From JAGOUN01 sp040389005 (GTDB taxonomy: Bacteria; Pseudomonadota; Gammaproteobacteria; JAGOUN01): a stretch of 45,929 nt of DNA. The notes under the pieces were generated by a model. That model searched no databases. It was not told the DNA's origin and saw nothing but the letters and a program-made list of their open reading frames with translations. Positions 16,446-25,483 of this stretch are shown in pieces (the stretch's first letter is position 1; every line of letters starts with the position of its first letter). The position numbers were made by a program, and so were the translations under genes. The stretch covers positions 1-45,929 of the forward strand of contig JAZKAS010000018.1 of the NCBI GenBank assembly GCA_040389005.1. Reading direction: 5' to 3'.

Positions 16446-16621
16446 TTTTTTTCTCTTATTTGGTAATGATGAGATGAGAGTAAATTAATTTTATTATGCA
16501 TATTTGAAGATTCTAACATGCTTTTTAAAATAATATACTGCCAATAATACACCAAGACCTTGTGGCCGCCCGTTTCAAATTAAGGTAGAATCCTTGCACT
16601 ATCTTTAAACGAGTCATACTC

Positions 16622-17455
16622 ATGATACTTTGTGGTTTTAATGTTGGTTTAGATCATCCTTTATTTTTAATGGCCGGCCCATGCGTGGTCGAATCCGAGC
16701 AAATGGCGCTGGATACGGCGGGAGAATTGAAAGAAATAACGGAGCGATTAGGCATTCCTTTCATTTATAAGTCTTCATTTGACAAGGCCAATCGCACGTC
16801 ACATTTGAGTTTTCGCGGTTTAGGCATTGAGAAAAGCCTCGCGATTCTTGAAAAAGTGAAAAAGACATTCAATGTGCCGATTGTCACTGACGTTCACGAA
16901 GATTCACCCTTGGAAGAAGTCGCCTCAGTGGTCGATGTGTTGCAAACCCCTGCTTTTTTATGTCGACAAACGAATTTTATTCAACGCGTGGTTGAGACAG
17001 GCAAACCGGTGAATATCAAAAAAGGTCAATTTTTAGCGCCCTGGGATATGATTCATGTCGTTGAAAAAGCCCGTGCCGCCGGGAATAATCATGTAATGGT
17101 TTGTGAACGCGGCGTCAGTTTTGGTTACAATAATCTCGTGTCCGATATGCGATCACTCGCAATGATGCGCGAAACACAATGCCCGGTGGTATTTGATGCG
17201 ACACATTCTGTACAACTGCCTGGCGGTCAAGGCGGCAAATCAGGCGGACAACGCGCGATGGTGCCGGTATTGGCACGTGCGGCAGTCGCCGTGGGCATTT
17301 CAGGCTTATTTATGGAAACGCATCCGAACCCCGATGAAGCCCTAAGCGACGGCCCCAATTCTTGGCCGATGCATTTGATGGAATCGTTATTGTCATCCCT
17401 AATGACGATTGACAAAGAAGTGAAAGAACGTGGATTTTTAGAAGAGATGGTGTAA
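16622..17455 (+). CDS. kdsA: 3-deoxy-D-manno-octulosonate 8-phosphate synthase
   Basis: A 277-residue cytoplasmic enzyme condensing phosphoenolpyruvate with arabinose 5-phosphate to form Kdo-8-P, needed for the lipopolysaccharide inner core. Motifs are FIYKSSFDKANRTS (substrate lysines), TDVHED, NIKKGQFLAPWDM and FDATHSVQ. Cys 21 in LMAGPCVVES is the metal ligand of metal-dependent KdsA enzymes such as Aquifex; E. coli has Asn there. It therefore probably needs a divalent metal. It is followed by a terminator (17502-17522) and forms a single-gene unit, unlike the clustered lpx genes further on. Confidence 0.95.
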   Translation: MILCGFNVGLDHPLFLMAGPCVVESEQMALDTAGELKEITERLGIPFIYKSSFDKANRTSHLSFRGLGIEKSLAILEKVKKTFNVPIVTDVHEDSPLEEVASVVDVLQTPAFLCRQTNFIQRVVETGKPVNIKKGQFLAPWDMIHVVEKARAAGNNHVMVCERGVSFGYNNLVSDMRSLAMMRETQCPVVFDATHSVQLPGGQGGKSGGQRAMVPVLARAAVAVGISGLFMETHPNPDEALSDGPNSWPMHLMESLLSSLMTIDKEVKERGFLEEMV

Positions 17456-17501
17456 CTCGGTTGCAATCTACTTAAAGCTCTGTTAGCTTGGACAATGACC
17501 G

Positions 17502-17522
17502 GCCTTGTTAACAAGGCTTTTT
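17502..17522 (+). terminator. kdsA terminator
   Basis: GCCTTGTTAACAAGGC (17502-17517) is a perfect palindrome followed by TTTTT. In RNA it would form a six-pair stem with a TTAA loop. Confidence 0.7.
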
Positions 17523-17543
17523 GTACATAAAGGAGAGAAACAC

Positions 17544-17762
17544 ATGTGTAAATATCTTACTCGCGCTTTAGCGGCTGTGGCTATTATCGTTGGTATTTTA
17601 TCTTTAGTTTTGCCTATGGATAAAGCGGCTGCCATCGTTGCTGTTGAAAACTTCTTCGGCGTGATGTTACCTATTCTTGCCGTTGGCGCGTTGTTCAAGT
17701 ACATATTTACTTGCAACAAATCAGCTCATTGCGATACTGACAAAGGTCAATGCAATAAGTAA
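17544..17762 (+). CDS. Small membrane protein of unknown function
   Basis: A 72-residue protein. Two hydrophobic segments (about 5-25, TRALAAVAIIVGILSLVLP, and about 35-53, FFGVMLPILAVGALFKYIF) precede a polar tail with three Cys (CNKSAHCDTDKGQCNK). AGGAG stands nine bases ahead of the ATG, and a 12-bp hairpin follows the stop, so it looks like a complete expressed gene. The frame extends upstream to 17505 through the kdsA terminator, which is rejected as coding. No family is recognised. The tail could bind metal or form disulfides, depending on topology. Confidence 0.65.
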   Translation: MCKYLTRALAAVAIIVGILSLVLPMDKAAAIVAVENFFGVMLPILAVGALFKYIFTCNKSAHCDTDKGQCNK

Positions 17763-17771
17763 TTTCTGCAT

Positions 17772-17800
17772 TAAGAGAAGGCAAGCCCTGCCTTCTCTTA
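17772..17800. terminator. Hairpin after the small membrane protein gene
   Basis: TAAGAGAAGGCA (17772-17783) and TGCCTTCTCTTA (17789-17800) form a perfect 12-bp stem with a 5-nt loop. A run of T is lacking, so it may stabilise RNA or terminate only partly. Confidence 0.55.
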
Positions 17801-17840
17801 GCTTACCCCCCTTCGATATAGATCAAAAAACAATCGAAAT

Positions 17841-17868
17841 TTGAAATCTTTTAACCACCTGCTATACT
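17841..17868 (+). promoter_or_regulatory. Promoter of the acidic coiled-coil protein gene
   Basis: TTGAAA (17841-17846) and TATACT (17863-17868) are spaced by 16 bp, about 40 bp ahead of the start codon at 17910. Confidence 0.6.
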
Positions 17869-17909
17869 CATCGATCTGAACATAAGAATTACATCTCAAT
17901 ACTAGGCCC

Positions 17910-19691
17910 ATGATGACCATAACAGCAGCCGAATTCGATCAACTGACTTTACCACCTACCGGTGAAGCCAATGAAGACCCACAACTTACTCAAAACTTTA
18001 TTGAAGGGTTTCTAGGCTTAATCGCCACCCCCGGAGAATTAGATAAACTTTTAGAAGGTAGCTCAGAAGAAGAGAAATTTGCTCGCCTGGAGTTAATAAA
18101 TCCTGTGCTTCTTCAAGCGCCAAAAGAAACTGTAGCAAACATTTTTTTTGCGCTCTGGCAGGAATGGGGCGATGACTCTGTTGCCATTCCACGCACATGT
18201 AACGAAAAGTCAGTTGATTGGTTAATGAATTTAATCATTTTCAATGATTTAAGTTGCTTACTAGAGCGCGACTCGGAAAATCGTCTTCTGATCATTGAAA
18301 CCATTTTGGCATCCGGCGACCAATACATTATTCAAAAGTTGACTACAAAAATCATTGATGCATTCGGCGAAAAATGCGACAAAATACGTTATTATGCAGA
18401 AGAAAACGGATTGCTTGCTCCAGAAGAGTGCATAGGACTCTCTGAAGAAGAGGTGGAAAATCTCTACCAAGAAAAGCTTAATGCAATTCTTGAAAAAGCC
18501 AGCAAAACGGAACTCAATATTCTAAGAAAATTTGCCGCCCTCGAACCTTCATTCAATTATACTTTCACGCAAGCCCTGATCAGTTATCAAGAAGACTATG
18601 ACGATGAACATGCAGAAGTTATCGAACAACTTGAAGAAGAAGGACTAATCGACTTCAAAAATATCACACGCCCAAGTGAAGCATTTAAACGCACCTCAGT
18701 TGGCTTCAAAATACTTCAAGCAAACATTCAACAGGCAGTAGAAGAAAATAGACAGTCCATCGCGCGAACAAGAGCCTCTGCACAGCGGGCTGCTATCGTC
18801 AGCGCTTCTGCGACGCCTGCTGTTATAAATAATCGCGAAGAGCAAACAAAAAGTTTTCGAGAATCTGTGCGCGACAAAACAGCGACTAATATGACAAAGA
18901 AAGCAGAAAAAACCATTCTGCAACTCAATTGCATACTTATCGAAGGAACATTCGAAGATCTCGAGAAAATAAAAAAAATACAATTTCCTTTTGATCACGC
19001 CATTTTCGTCGAGCAACTTACAACGGTGGGTGATATTAGTGTTGCCGTAATAAGACTTGCGGAGAAAGCGCGCGCCGGCGATGCTACGGCACGTTTACGA
19101 CTGAAAATACTTCGCGACCTTACCCAGCAACTTTCTCCAGAAAATCACGAGATAGTTATGGTAATTCTCCGCCCAATATTTGAATCGCTTAAAAAACCTG
19201 AAAAAAACATCGAGGCTTTGAGCACGCATACAAAAGTAGCAGCAGAACAAGATATTAAACCAAGCTTGACCGTTAAGGCACCTCCTGCGCCACCCAAAAC
19301 CGAAAGTCCACCTTTAAACACCAAGGAAGAAAGCACGAAGAAGCGCCCTTCTCCTCAGGCCTCTCAAAAAAAAGCAACGCCTATTGTCAAAGATCTTGTC
19401 ACAGCAAAAAATGAGATCACTGCATTGCATACCAGTTTTTATAACCAAGCAAAGAAAAAATTTTTCAGAGCAGAAGAAAAAAAGACATGCCTATTAGCAA
19501 CGCGCAGTTCCATTCAAAATACTCACCTACCTGAATCCGACAAAGCAAGTCTGTACCTACACGCAGCCGATAGTCTATTTGCCAAACTCGGATGGCAAGG
19601 CGAAAATACTGAACTTGCTAAAACTTTTAGAGAATGCGCTAAGCGCCCTAATGCTGCTGAACAGGTTAAGTATAGAGGCAAAACGATTTGA
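17910..19691 (+). CDS. Unrecognised acidic, helical protein with a proline-rich linker
   Basis: The product is 593 residues, soluble, without signal peptide. The first 230 residues are acidic and helical (for example GLSEEEVENLYQEKLNAIL). Residues about 265-320 are Ala/Arg-rich and could form a coiled coil (AVEENRQSIARTRASAQRAA). About 450-490 is a Pro/Lys/Ser linker (KAPPAPPKTESPPLNTKEES), followed by a basic helical C-terminus. No catalytic motif is visible. Large orphan proteins of this make-up are frequent among effectors of intracellular gammaproteobacteria, but nothing here proves secretion. It has its own promoter. Two adjacent ATG codons (17910, 17913) are possible starts. Confidence 0.55.
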   Translation: MMTITAAEFDQLTLPPTGEANEDPQLTQNFIEGFLGLIATPGELDKLLEGSSEEEKFARLELINPVLLQAPKETVANIFFALWQEWGDDSVAIPRTCNEKSVDWLMNLIIFNDLSCLLERDSENRLLIIETILASGDQYIIQKLTTKIIDAFGEKCDKIRYYAEENGLLAPEECIGLSEEEVENLYQEKLNAILEKASKTELNILRKFAALEPSFNYTFTQALISYQEDYDDEHAEVIEQLEEEGLIDFKNITRPSEAFKRTSVGFKILQANIQQAVEENRQSIARTRASAQRAAIVSASATPAVINNREEQTKSFRESVRDKTATNMTKKAEKTILQLNCILIEGTFEDLEKIKKIQFPFDHAIFVEQLTTVGDISVAVIRLAEKARAGDATARLRLKILRDLTQQLSPENHEIVMVILRPIFESLKKPEKNIEALSTHTKVAAEQDIKPSLTVKAPPAPPKTESPPLNTKEESTKKRPSPQASQKKATPIVKDLVTAKNEITALHTSFYNQAKKKFFRAEEKKTCLLATRSSIQNTHLPESDKASLYLHAADSLFAKLGWQGENTELAKTFRECAKRPNAAEQVKYRGKTI

Positions 19692-19701
19692 TATTAGTGA
19701 A

Positions 19702-20622
19702 TTAGGGGCAGACATGCTCTGCTCTTAATTCTGTTTTATACCGCCGCACAATGACATTTGCCCATGTAACCATCGGATGTCGATCTTGTGCCGCGGTTAA
19801 AAAAACACGTAAACAATTTTCTAATTTGCGTTCATTCGGTGAAGCAAATCCGCAATGAAATAACCACTGTCGAAAAACATGTTTTTGTTGCAATAGCGTT
19901 AATTTTTTTAATTCGCTCAATGACAACGCATTATTTTCCAAAAGACAACATTGCAGTAACGGCGCAATAAATTCTTCTAATAATTTTTCTGTTTCAGCGC
20001 AATGTCTCGCGCTACGTGTAATTGCTTCTGTGACATTCGGCCAACGCTTTTTTAATACAGGGAAAATTTCTTGCCGCATAAAATTACGTGTGAATCGTAC
20101 GTTTTCATTACTGTCATCGTCGATCCATGTTAATTGGTGCTCTTGCGCGTAAGAGAATAATTCATCACGCGTGAGATTCAAAAACGGTCTTAATAAAAAC
20201 CCTTTTCCAAGCGCACTTTTTGCCGGCATGGCGGATAAACCTTTTGGCCCCGCGCCGCGGGTTAATTGCAACAATACGGTTTCAGCTTGATCGTCTTGAT
20301 GATGACCTGTCAACAGACAATCATTTTCTTCAAGCAGTGAAGCAAAAAAATCATACCGCAAATCGCGTGCGCGCGCTTCGATGTTTTCATGTGAAGCAGA
20401 CAGATCAAGTTTATGAACGGTTAATTCAACATTCAAATCTTGGCATACTTTTTCACAATGACGTTGCCAGTCATCTGCTTTAGGATTTAAACCGTGGTGA
20501 ATATGAACGGTACGTAATTCAAAAAAATAATGTTGCCGTAAAGAAACCAAGGTATGCAACAACACATGAGAATCTACACCGCCGCTGTAGGCTACCCAAT
20601 ATGTTGGCAAAGAATTTTTCAT
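19702..20622 (-). CDS. tilS: tRNA(Ile)-lysidine synthase, short form
   Basis: A 306-residue ATP-dependent enzyme that adds lysine to C34 of tRNA-Ile(CAU) so that it reads AUA. The PP-loop SGGVDS is at residues 13-18; HHGLNPKADDWQ, EARARDLRYDFF and GHHQDDQAETVLLQL complete the N-type ATPase domain, and a middle helical domain follows. The C-terminal domain present in E. coli-type enzymes (about 430 residues) is absent: the reading frame ends just after VIVRRYKTELR. The last seven codons and the stop lie in a palindromic element (19704-19726). Short TilS enzymes such as that of Aquifex work without the C-terminal domain, so activity is possible. It follows accA, separated by another repeat. Confidence 0.88.
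   Translation of the reverse strand: MKNSLPTYWVAYSGGVDSHVLLHTLVSLRQHYFFELRTVHIHHGLNPKADDWQRHCEKVCQDLNVELTVHKLDLSASHENIEARARDLRYDFFASLLEENDCLLTGHHQDDQAETVLLQLTRGAGPKGLSAMPAKSALGKGFLLRPFLNLTRDELFSYAQEHQLTWIDDDSNENVRFTRNFMRQEIFPVLKKRWPNVTEAITRSARHCAETEKLLEEFIAPLLQCCLLENNALSLSELKKLTLLQQKHVFRQWLFHCGFASPNERKLENCLRVFLTAAQDRHPMVTWANVIVRRYKTELRAEHVCP
19704..19726. repeat. Palindromic element forming the 3' end of tilS
   Basis: AGGGGCAGA and TCTGCTCTT flank CATG, an imperfect hairpin resembling the GGGGCAG-type ends of the elements at 10165 and 42662. It encodes the last residues and stop of tilS on the minus strand. Confidence 0.5.
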
Positions 20623-20633
20623 GGAATTCCCTT

Positions 20634-20672
20634 GTAGGGTAGATTAGACGTACTCATCGTAATCCACCCTAC
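20634..20672. repeat. Palindromic repeat, GATTA/TAATCCACCCTAC family, copy 1
   Basis: GTAGGGTAGATTA (20634-20646) and TAATCCACCCTAC (20660-20672) form a near-perfect 13-bp inverted repeat in the accA-tilS gap. A second copy is at 33201-33235. Confidence 0.75.
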
Positions 20673-20689
20673 CTAAGATCAACACAAGA

Positions 20690-21637
20690 TTAGAGACCAT
20701 ACGCCATCAATCGCTGATAACGACGCTCTAATAATTGATCTTTCGGCATTTGCGTCAATTTGCGTAGTTGCTCAGACAATGTCGTTCTGAATGTAGCGGC
20801 CATCGCTTGATAATCTGCATGTGCGCCGCCAAGAGGCTCTGGAATAATTTTATCAATTAAGTGTAAACTCATAACTCGATCTGCCGTCACCCCCATCGCT
20901 TCCGCAGCTTGGGCTGATTTTTCAGCACTTTTCCATAAAATAGACGCGCACCCTTCAGGTGAAATTACAGAATAAATACTGTATTGCAACATCATAACGC
21001 AATCACCAACGCCAATGGCTAACGCACCACCCGAACCGCCTTCACCAATCACGGTACAAATAATCGGCGTTTCAAGCTTTGCCATTTCATACAAATTTCG
21101 CGCGATTGCTTCACTTTGATTGCGTGCTTCGGCATCAATCCCGGGATAGGCTCCAGGCGTATCAATCATGGTAATCACGGGTAGTTTAAAGCGTTCGGCC
21201 ATTTGCATCACGCGCAGGGCTTTTCGATAATCTTCAGGTTTTGGCATACCGAAATTATGTTTGAGTTTCTCTTGAGTTTTACGGCCTTTTTGTTGACCAA
21301 TCACGACAACAGGAACCCCTTCTAAACGTGCTAATCCGCAAATAATAGTCGCGCCGTCGTCTAAGTGACGATCACCGTGTAATTCTTGAAAATCGGTAAA
21401 CACGCTATCAATATAATCTTGGGTATACGGACGCATGGGGTGTCGCGCCAATTGGACTTTTTGCCAAGTGGTTAATTTCGAAAAAATAGATTCGGTCAAT
21501 TCTTGCGCTTTATGTTCAAGTCGCTTGATTTCATCGGCAATATTCATGCCACCATCAGAATCTGCATGGCGCAATTCTTCAATTTTATCTTTCAAATCGG
21601 CAATGGGTTGTTCGAAGTCTAAATAGTTCAAATTCAT
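20690..21637 (-). CDS. accA: Acetyl-CoA carboxylase, carboxyltransferase alpha subunit
   Basis: A 315-residue subunit that, with AccD, transfers the carboxyl group from biotin to acetyl-CoA, the first committed step of fatty acid synthesis. It opens MNLNYLDFEQPIADLKDKIEEL and has the family stretches HLDDGATIICGLARLEG, IDTPGAYPGIDAEARNQSEA and VIGEGGSGGALAIGVGD (the oxyanion glycines), then SPEGCASILWK. The start at 21637 matches the normal N-terminus; the frame upstream adds 32 unrelated residues. It lies between dnaE and tilS, the conserved gammaproteobacterial order. The 185 bp before it hold no recognised signal. Confidence 0.96.
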   Translation of the reverse strand: MNLNYLDFEQPIADLKDKIEELRHADSDGGMNIADEIKRLEHKAQELTESIFSKLTTWQKVQLARHPMRPYTQDYIDSVFTDFQELHGDRHLDDGATIICGLARLEGVPVVVIGQQKGRKTQEKLKHNFGMPKPEDYRKALRVMQMAERFKLPVITMIDTPGAYPGIDAEARNQSEAIARNLYEMAKLETPIICTVIGEGGSGGALAIGVGDCVMMLQYSIYSVISPEGCASILWKSAEKSAQAAEAMGVTADRVMSLHLIDKIIPEPLGGAHADYQAMAATFRTTLSEQLRKLTQMPKDQLLERRYQRLMAYGL

Positions 21638-21822
21638 CGGGCAATTCTCGCTGATATTACATTGAACGCATGTTAGCAGCTCCCCCACTTCTTGGGTAGA
21701 GGCAGAATCAATGGGATCAGAGGCGGCGGGCAAAAAAAATCAATAATGATCAAAAATTGATTTGCTCTGGCCCAATTGATTTATTTGGATGAACTGAGGC
21801 GGTCAACAGGAGAAGATGCGAA

Positions 21823-24800
21823 TCAATACCCGACTGAAACAGCATCTTCTCCTATCAATAAACACAACTCATCGACAAGCACATCTCGCGGTATCACTTT
21901 CCATTTCTCACCCATGAGAATTTGCGTGCGCTTATTATCTTGTTGCAAATAATCAATATAAACCGGGCACGTGCCGCCGCAATGTGGCAGTAATATTTTT
22001 TCGAGTTGGCGTAATTTTTCAGGTGACAATTGTGTTGCAGGCAAGCGAAGTAAAATTCCTTTTGCATGTTGAATACGCGCTTGCTCTAAACTTAAAATGG
22101 TTTGTGCTCGCATGCGCAGTTGATCGCTGTGATCATCCCAACTCACTTCGCCAGTCACAATAATTAAATTATCATCTGTTAATATTTCACGATATTGCGT
22201 ATAAAGATCGGCAAACACAGCGAGTTCAATTTTAGAAACACCATCATCAACGGTCACAAACGCCATGCGATCACCGCGCTTGGTCATCATCGTACGAAGC
22301 GCAATAATCACACCCGCAACGGTGACCATTTCACCTTTGCTGCGGGAATACGCAGGCTTCTCGCCGTTGGAAGGTGCTTTAACGACAGGTGCACCACTTC
22401 GCGCATATTTGGCATGAAGTTTTGCAAGCGTGGTCGTTGTCATATATTTTAATTCAGCGGCGTAATGCGTAATGGGATGCCCCGAGGCATACCAACCCAA
22501 CACGGCTTTTTCAGCGATTAAACGTGCACGTTCATTCCAAGGATTATCTAACGCATACTCCATACTCGGTAATGCGGTTGCAGACGATTGACCAAATAAA
22601 TCAAATTGTTGATGCGCAAGATCGCGTTTAGTTTTTTCTGCCAGTTGAATCGCGCGATTAATCGACGCCATCATACGTCCGCGCGTCATATTAAAAACGT
22701 CCATCGCACCTGATTTTATGAGCGCTTCAATCACACGACGATTACATTTTTGCAAATCGACTCTTTGACAAAAAGAAAATAAATCTTGATACGATCCATT
22801 TTTTTCACGTTCTGCAATANNNNNNNNNNNNNNNNNNNNNNNNNNNNNTTCACCCACGCCTTTGATCGCCCCTAAACCATAAATAATTCCGCCCTTCTTA
22901 TCTAACGTAAAGCTATAAAATCCTGCGTTTAAATTGGGTAATGATAATGGCACGCGCATCACTTTAACTTCATTGACCATCAACACGACTTTATCAGTGT
23001 TATCCATATCAGAAGATAATACCGCCGCCATGAGCGCGTCAGGATAGTGCGCTTTTAACCACGCGGTTTGATACGCAATCAATGCATAGGCGGCAGAATG
23101 CGATCGATTAAATCCATAACCTGCAAATTTTTCCATTAAATCAAATACACCATTCGCGACTTTGGCATCAACATTGCGCGCAATAGAACCTGCAAGAAAA
23201 ATAGCGCGTTGTTCGGCCATTTCTTCGGCTTTTTTCTTGCCCATCGCACGACGTAAAATATCCGCACCGCCCAATGTGTAACCCGCAAGCACCTGCGCAA
23301 TTTGCATGACTTGTTCTTGATAAACAATAACGCCATACGTGGGTTTTAAAATGGCAATTAAATCTGGATGCGGATATTCCACCACCGCGCGACCGTGTTT
23401 TCGATTAATGAAATCATCCACCATGCCCGATTGCAATGGCCCGGGGCGAAATAAGGCAACGAGCGCAACGATTTCTTCAAAACAATCGGGTTGTAAGCGT
23501 TTAATCAAATCACGCATGCCGCGAGATTCTAATTGAAATACGGCGTGTGTTTGGCATGATAAAAGCAAATCAAAGGTTTTCTTATCATCGAGAGGAAGTG
23601 TCGTAATGTCAATTTGATCAGCCCTCATCCCCCTGTCGGGACCTTCTCCCGTTGAGGACGGGAGAAGGGTCTCCGTAGATATATCTCTATGATGATTGAT
23701 CATGCGCAATGCCCATTTAATAATGGTAAGTGTGCGCAAACCCAACAAGTCAAACTTCACAAGCCCGACGGCTTCAACGTCATCTTTATCCAATTGCGTG
23801 ATAAGCTGTTCTGAATCTTGTTCGCAATAGATCGCAGTAAAATCAACCAGCGTTGTTGGAGAAATCACCACGCCACCGGCATGTTTTCCGGCATTTCGCG
23901 CCACACCTTCTAATATTTTTGCCAGATCAATGAGTTGACGCGTATCGTCTTCTTGTTCGTAACGTTGTTGTAACAAGGGTTCATCTTGCAAAGCTTTTTC
24001 AAGCGTCATGCCAATTTCAAAAGGAATAAGTTTTGCGATTTTATCGACATAATTATAACCCATGCCCAATACACGACCAACATCGCGCACTACCGCTTTT
24101 GCGGCCATGGTTCCAAAGGTAATAATTTGTGCGACACTTTGTCGACCGTATTTTTGCGCGACATATTCAATGACGCGATCACGCCCTTCCATACAAAAAT
24201 CGATATCAAAGTCAGGCATCGAAACACGTTCGGGATTTAAAAAACGTTCGAAAAGTAAATCGTGCACGAGTGGATCTAAATCGGTAATGCCCAACACATA
24301 CGCAACCAGTGAGCCTGCACCGGATCCACGACCCGGACCGACGGGAATATCATTATTTTTTGCCCATTGAATAAAATCTGCAACGATTAAAAAATAACCC
24401 GGGAATTCCATTTTATTAATCACTGATAATTCTATCTGCAAACGTTCATCATAAATTTTACGTTGCTCGAATGTGATATTCGGTAGTGTTTTTTGTAATC
24501 GCGCATTCAGTCCTTCGACAGATTGATTTTCTAAATAATGCGCTTCTGTCATACCCGCAGGAACAGGATAAGTCGGCAAAACACTTTCACCCAGTTTTAA
24601 CGCAACGTTACATCGCTTGGCAATTTCCACTGTATTCATTAATGCTTGTGGAATATCAGAAAATAGCTCCGCCATTTCTTCAGCACTTTTTACATATTGT
24701 TCTTCGGTGTAACGCTGCGCACGATTTTCAGCACCCAACATTTCGCCTTCATGAATACACACGCGCGCTTCGTGCGCATCAAAATCATTTTTTTTGATAA

Positions 24801-25413
24801 AACGCGTATCGTTAGTTGCAACTAAGGGAATATTTTTAGAAATAGCTAGTTCAATAATCGCTGGGTTATAACTATCTTCATGCGGTTTTCCGACACGTTG
24901 AATTTCCAAATAAAATCGATTTTCAAAATTTTTCTGCCAAAAATTTAACAGTGTTTCTAAATTACTATTTTTTGATTGTAATAAAGCCTGCGCAATATCA
25001 CTTTCTCCTGCGCACGAAATAATAATCAATCCTTCTGAACATTGTTCTAAATATTGATACTTGATAATGGCTTTATCATGATGCTGTCCCGATTGATATG
25101 CTTGAGAAATAAGTAAACGTAAATTTTTATAACCAAGATCATTTTGACAAAGTGCTGTAACACGAAACGGTTTGCCTGCTTTTTCAGGACCATTATTACT
25201 TAACCATAAATCTGCACCAAAAATCGGTTTAATGCCTGCGGCCATCGCTGCTTTAAAATATTTCACCACGGCAAATAAATTACTTTCATCGGTAAGGGCC
25301 ACTGCGGGCATATTGAGTTCTTTAAGACGGCTCATCCACGGTTTGAAACGCAATAGACCATCGACGAGTGAAAACTCGCTGTGGTTGCGTAGATGAATGA
25401 AGGTTGGCGCCAT
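21823..25413 (-). CDS. dnaE: DNA polymerase III alpha subunit
   Basis: A 1196-residue replicative polymerase catalytic subunit. The N-terminus MAPTFIHLRNHSEFSLVDGL opens the PHP domain; the palm has GRGSGAGSLVAYVLGITDLDPL and the catalytic PDFDIDF; the fingers/thumb have QLESRGMRDLIKRLQPDCF and LFRPGPLQSGM; the C-terminus has the OB fold (VTVAGVIIALRTMMTKRGDRMAF). The start at 25413 fits the family. Two oddities: 29 undetermined bases at 22820-22848, and an in-frame palindromic element at 23621-23670 that lengthens the loop before IDITTLPLDDKKTF by about 15 residues compared with E. coli. The gene is divergent from msrBA by 70 bp and upstream of accA. Confidence 0.96.
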   Translation of the reverse strand: MAPTFIHLRNHSEFSLVDGLLRFKPWMSRLKELNMPAVALTDESNLFAVVKYFKAAMAAGIKPIFGADLWLSNNGPEKAGKPFRVTALCQNDLGYKNLRLLISQAYQSGQHHDKAIIKYQYLEQCSEGLIIISCAGESDIAQALLQSKNSNLETLLNFWQKNFENRFYLEIQRVGKPHEDSYNPAIIELAISKNIPLVATNDTRFIKKNDFDAHEARVCIHEGEMLGAENRAQRYTEEQYVKSAEEMAELFSDIPQALMNTVEIAKRCNVALKLGESVLPTYPVPAGMTEAHYLENQSVEGLNARLQKTLPNITFEQRKIYDERLQIELSVINKMEFPGYFLIVADFIQWAKNNDIPVGPGRGSGAGSLVAYVLGITDLDPLVHDLLFERFLNPERVSMPDFDIDFCMEGRDRVIEYVAQKYGRQSVAQIITFGTMAAKAVVRDVGRVLGMGYNYVDKIAKLIPFEIGMTLEKALQDEPLLQQRYEQEDDTRQLIDLAKILEGVARNAGKHAGGVVISPTTLVDFTAIYCEQDSEQLITQLDKDDVEAVGLVKFDLLGLRTLTIIKWALRMINHHRDISTETLLPSSTGEGPDRGMRADQIDITTLPLDDKKTFDLLLSCQTHAVFQLESRGMRDLIKRLQPDCFEEIVALVALFRPGPLQSGMVDDFINRKHGRAVVEYPHPDLIAILKPTYGVIVYQEQVMQIAQVLAGYTLGGADILRRAMGKKKAEEMAEQRAIFLAGSIARNVDAKVANGVFDLMEKFAGYGFNRSHSAAYALIAYQTAWLKAHYPDALMAAVLSSDMDNTDKVVLMVNEVKVMRVPLSLPNLNAGFYSFTLDKKGGIIYGLGAIKGVGEXXXXXXXXXXIAEREKNGSYQDLFSFCQRVDLQKCNRRVIEALIKSGAMDVFNMTRGRMMASINRAIQLAEKTKRDLAHQQFDLFGQSSATALPSMEYALDNPWNERARLIAEKAVLGWYASGHPITHYAAELKYMTTTTLAKLHAKYARSGAPVVKAPSNGEKPAYSRSKGEMVTVAGVIIALRTMMTKRGDRMAFVTVDDGVSKIELAVFADLYTQYREILTDDNLIIVTGEVSWDDHSDQLRMRAQTILSLEQARIQHAKGILLRLPATQLSPEKLRQLEKILLPHCGGTCPVYIDYLQQDNKRTQILMGEKWKVIPRDVLVDELCLLIGEDAVSVGY
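22820..22848. other. Run of N inside dnaE
   Basis: Twenty-nine undetermined bases lie in the stretch encoding the segment after GAIKGVGE. The frame is kept across the run. Related polymerases that I recall have about six or seven residues here before the AERE-type helix, so the true gap may be shorter than written. Confidence 0.9.
23621..23670. repeat. Palindromic element inside the dnaE coding sequence
   Basis: CCTTCTCCCGT (23642-23652) and ACGGGAGAAGG (23658-23668) form a perfect 11-bp stem with a 5-nt loop, preceded by CCCTCATCCCCCTGTCGGG. It is read in frame as LLPSSTGEGPDRGMRAD and sits in a surface loop that varies among DnaE proteins. Confidence 0.7.
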
Positions 25414-25483
25414 GAAACGTAGAACCGCTGTATTAATTGGTGATATTCTAACATACATTTTTACTAGAGAGCGACCGACCATC

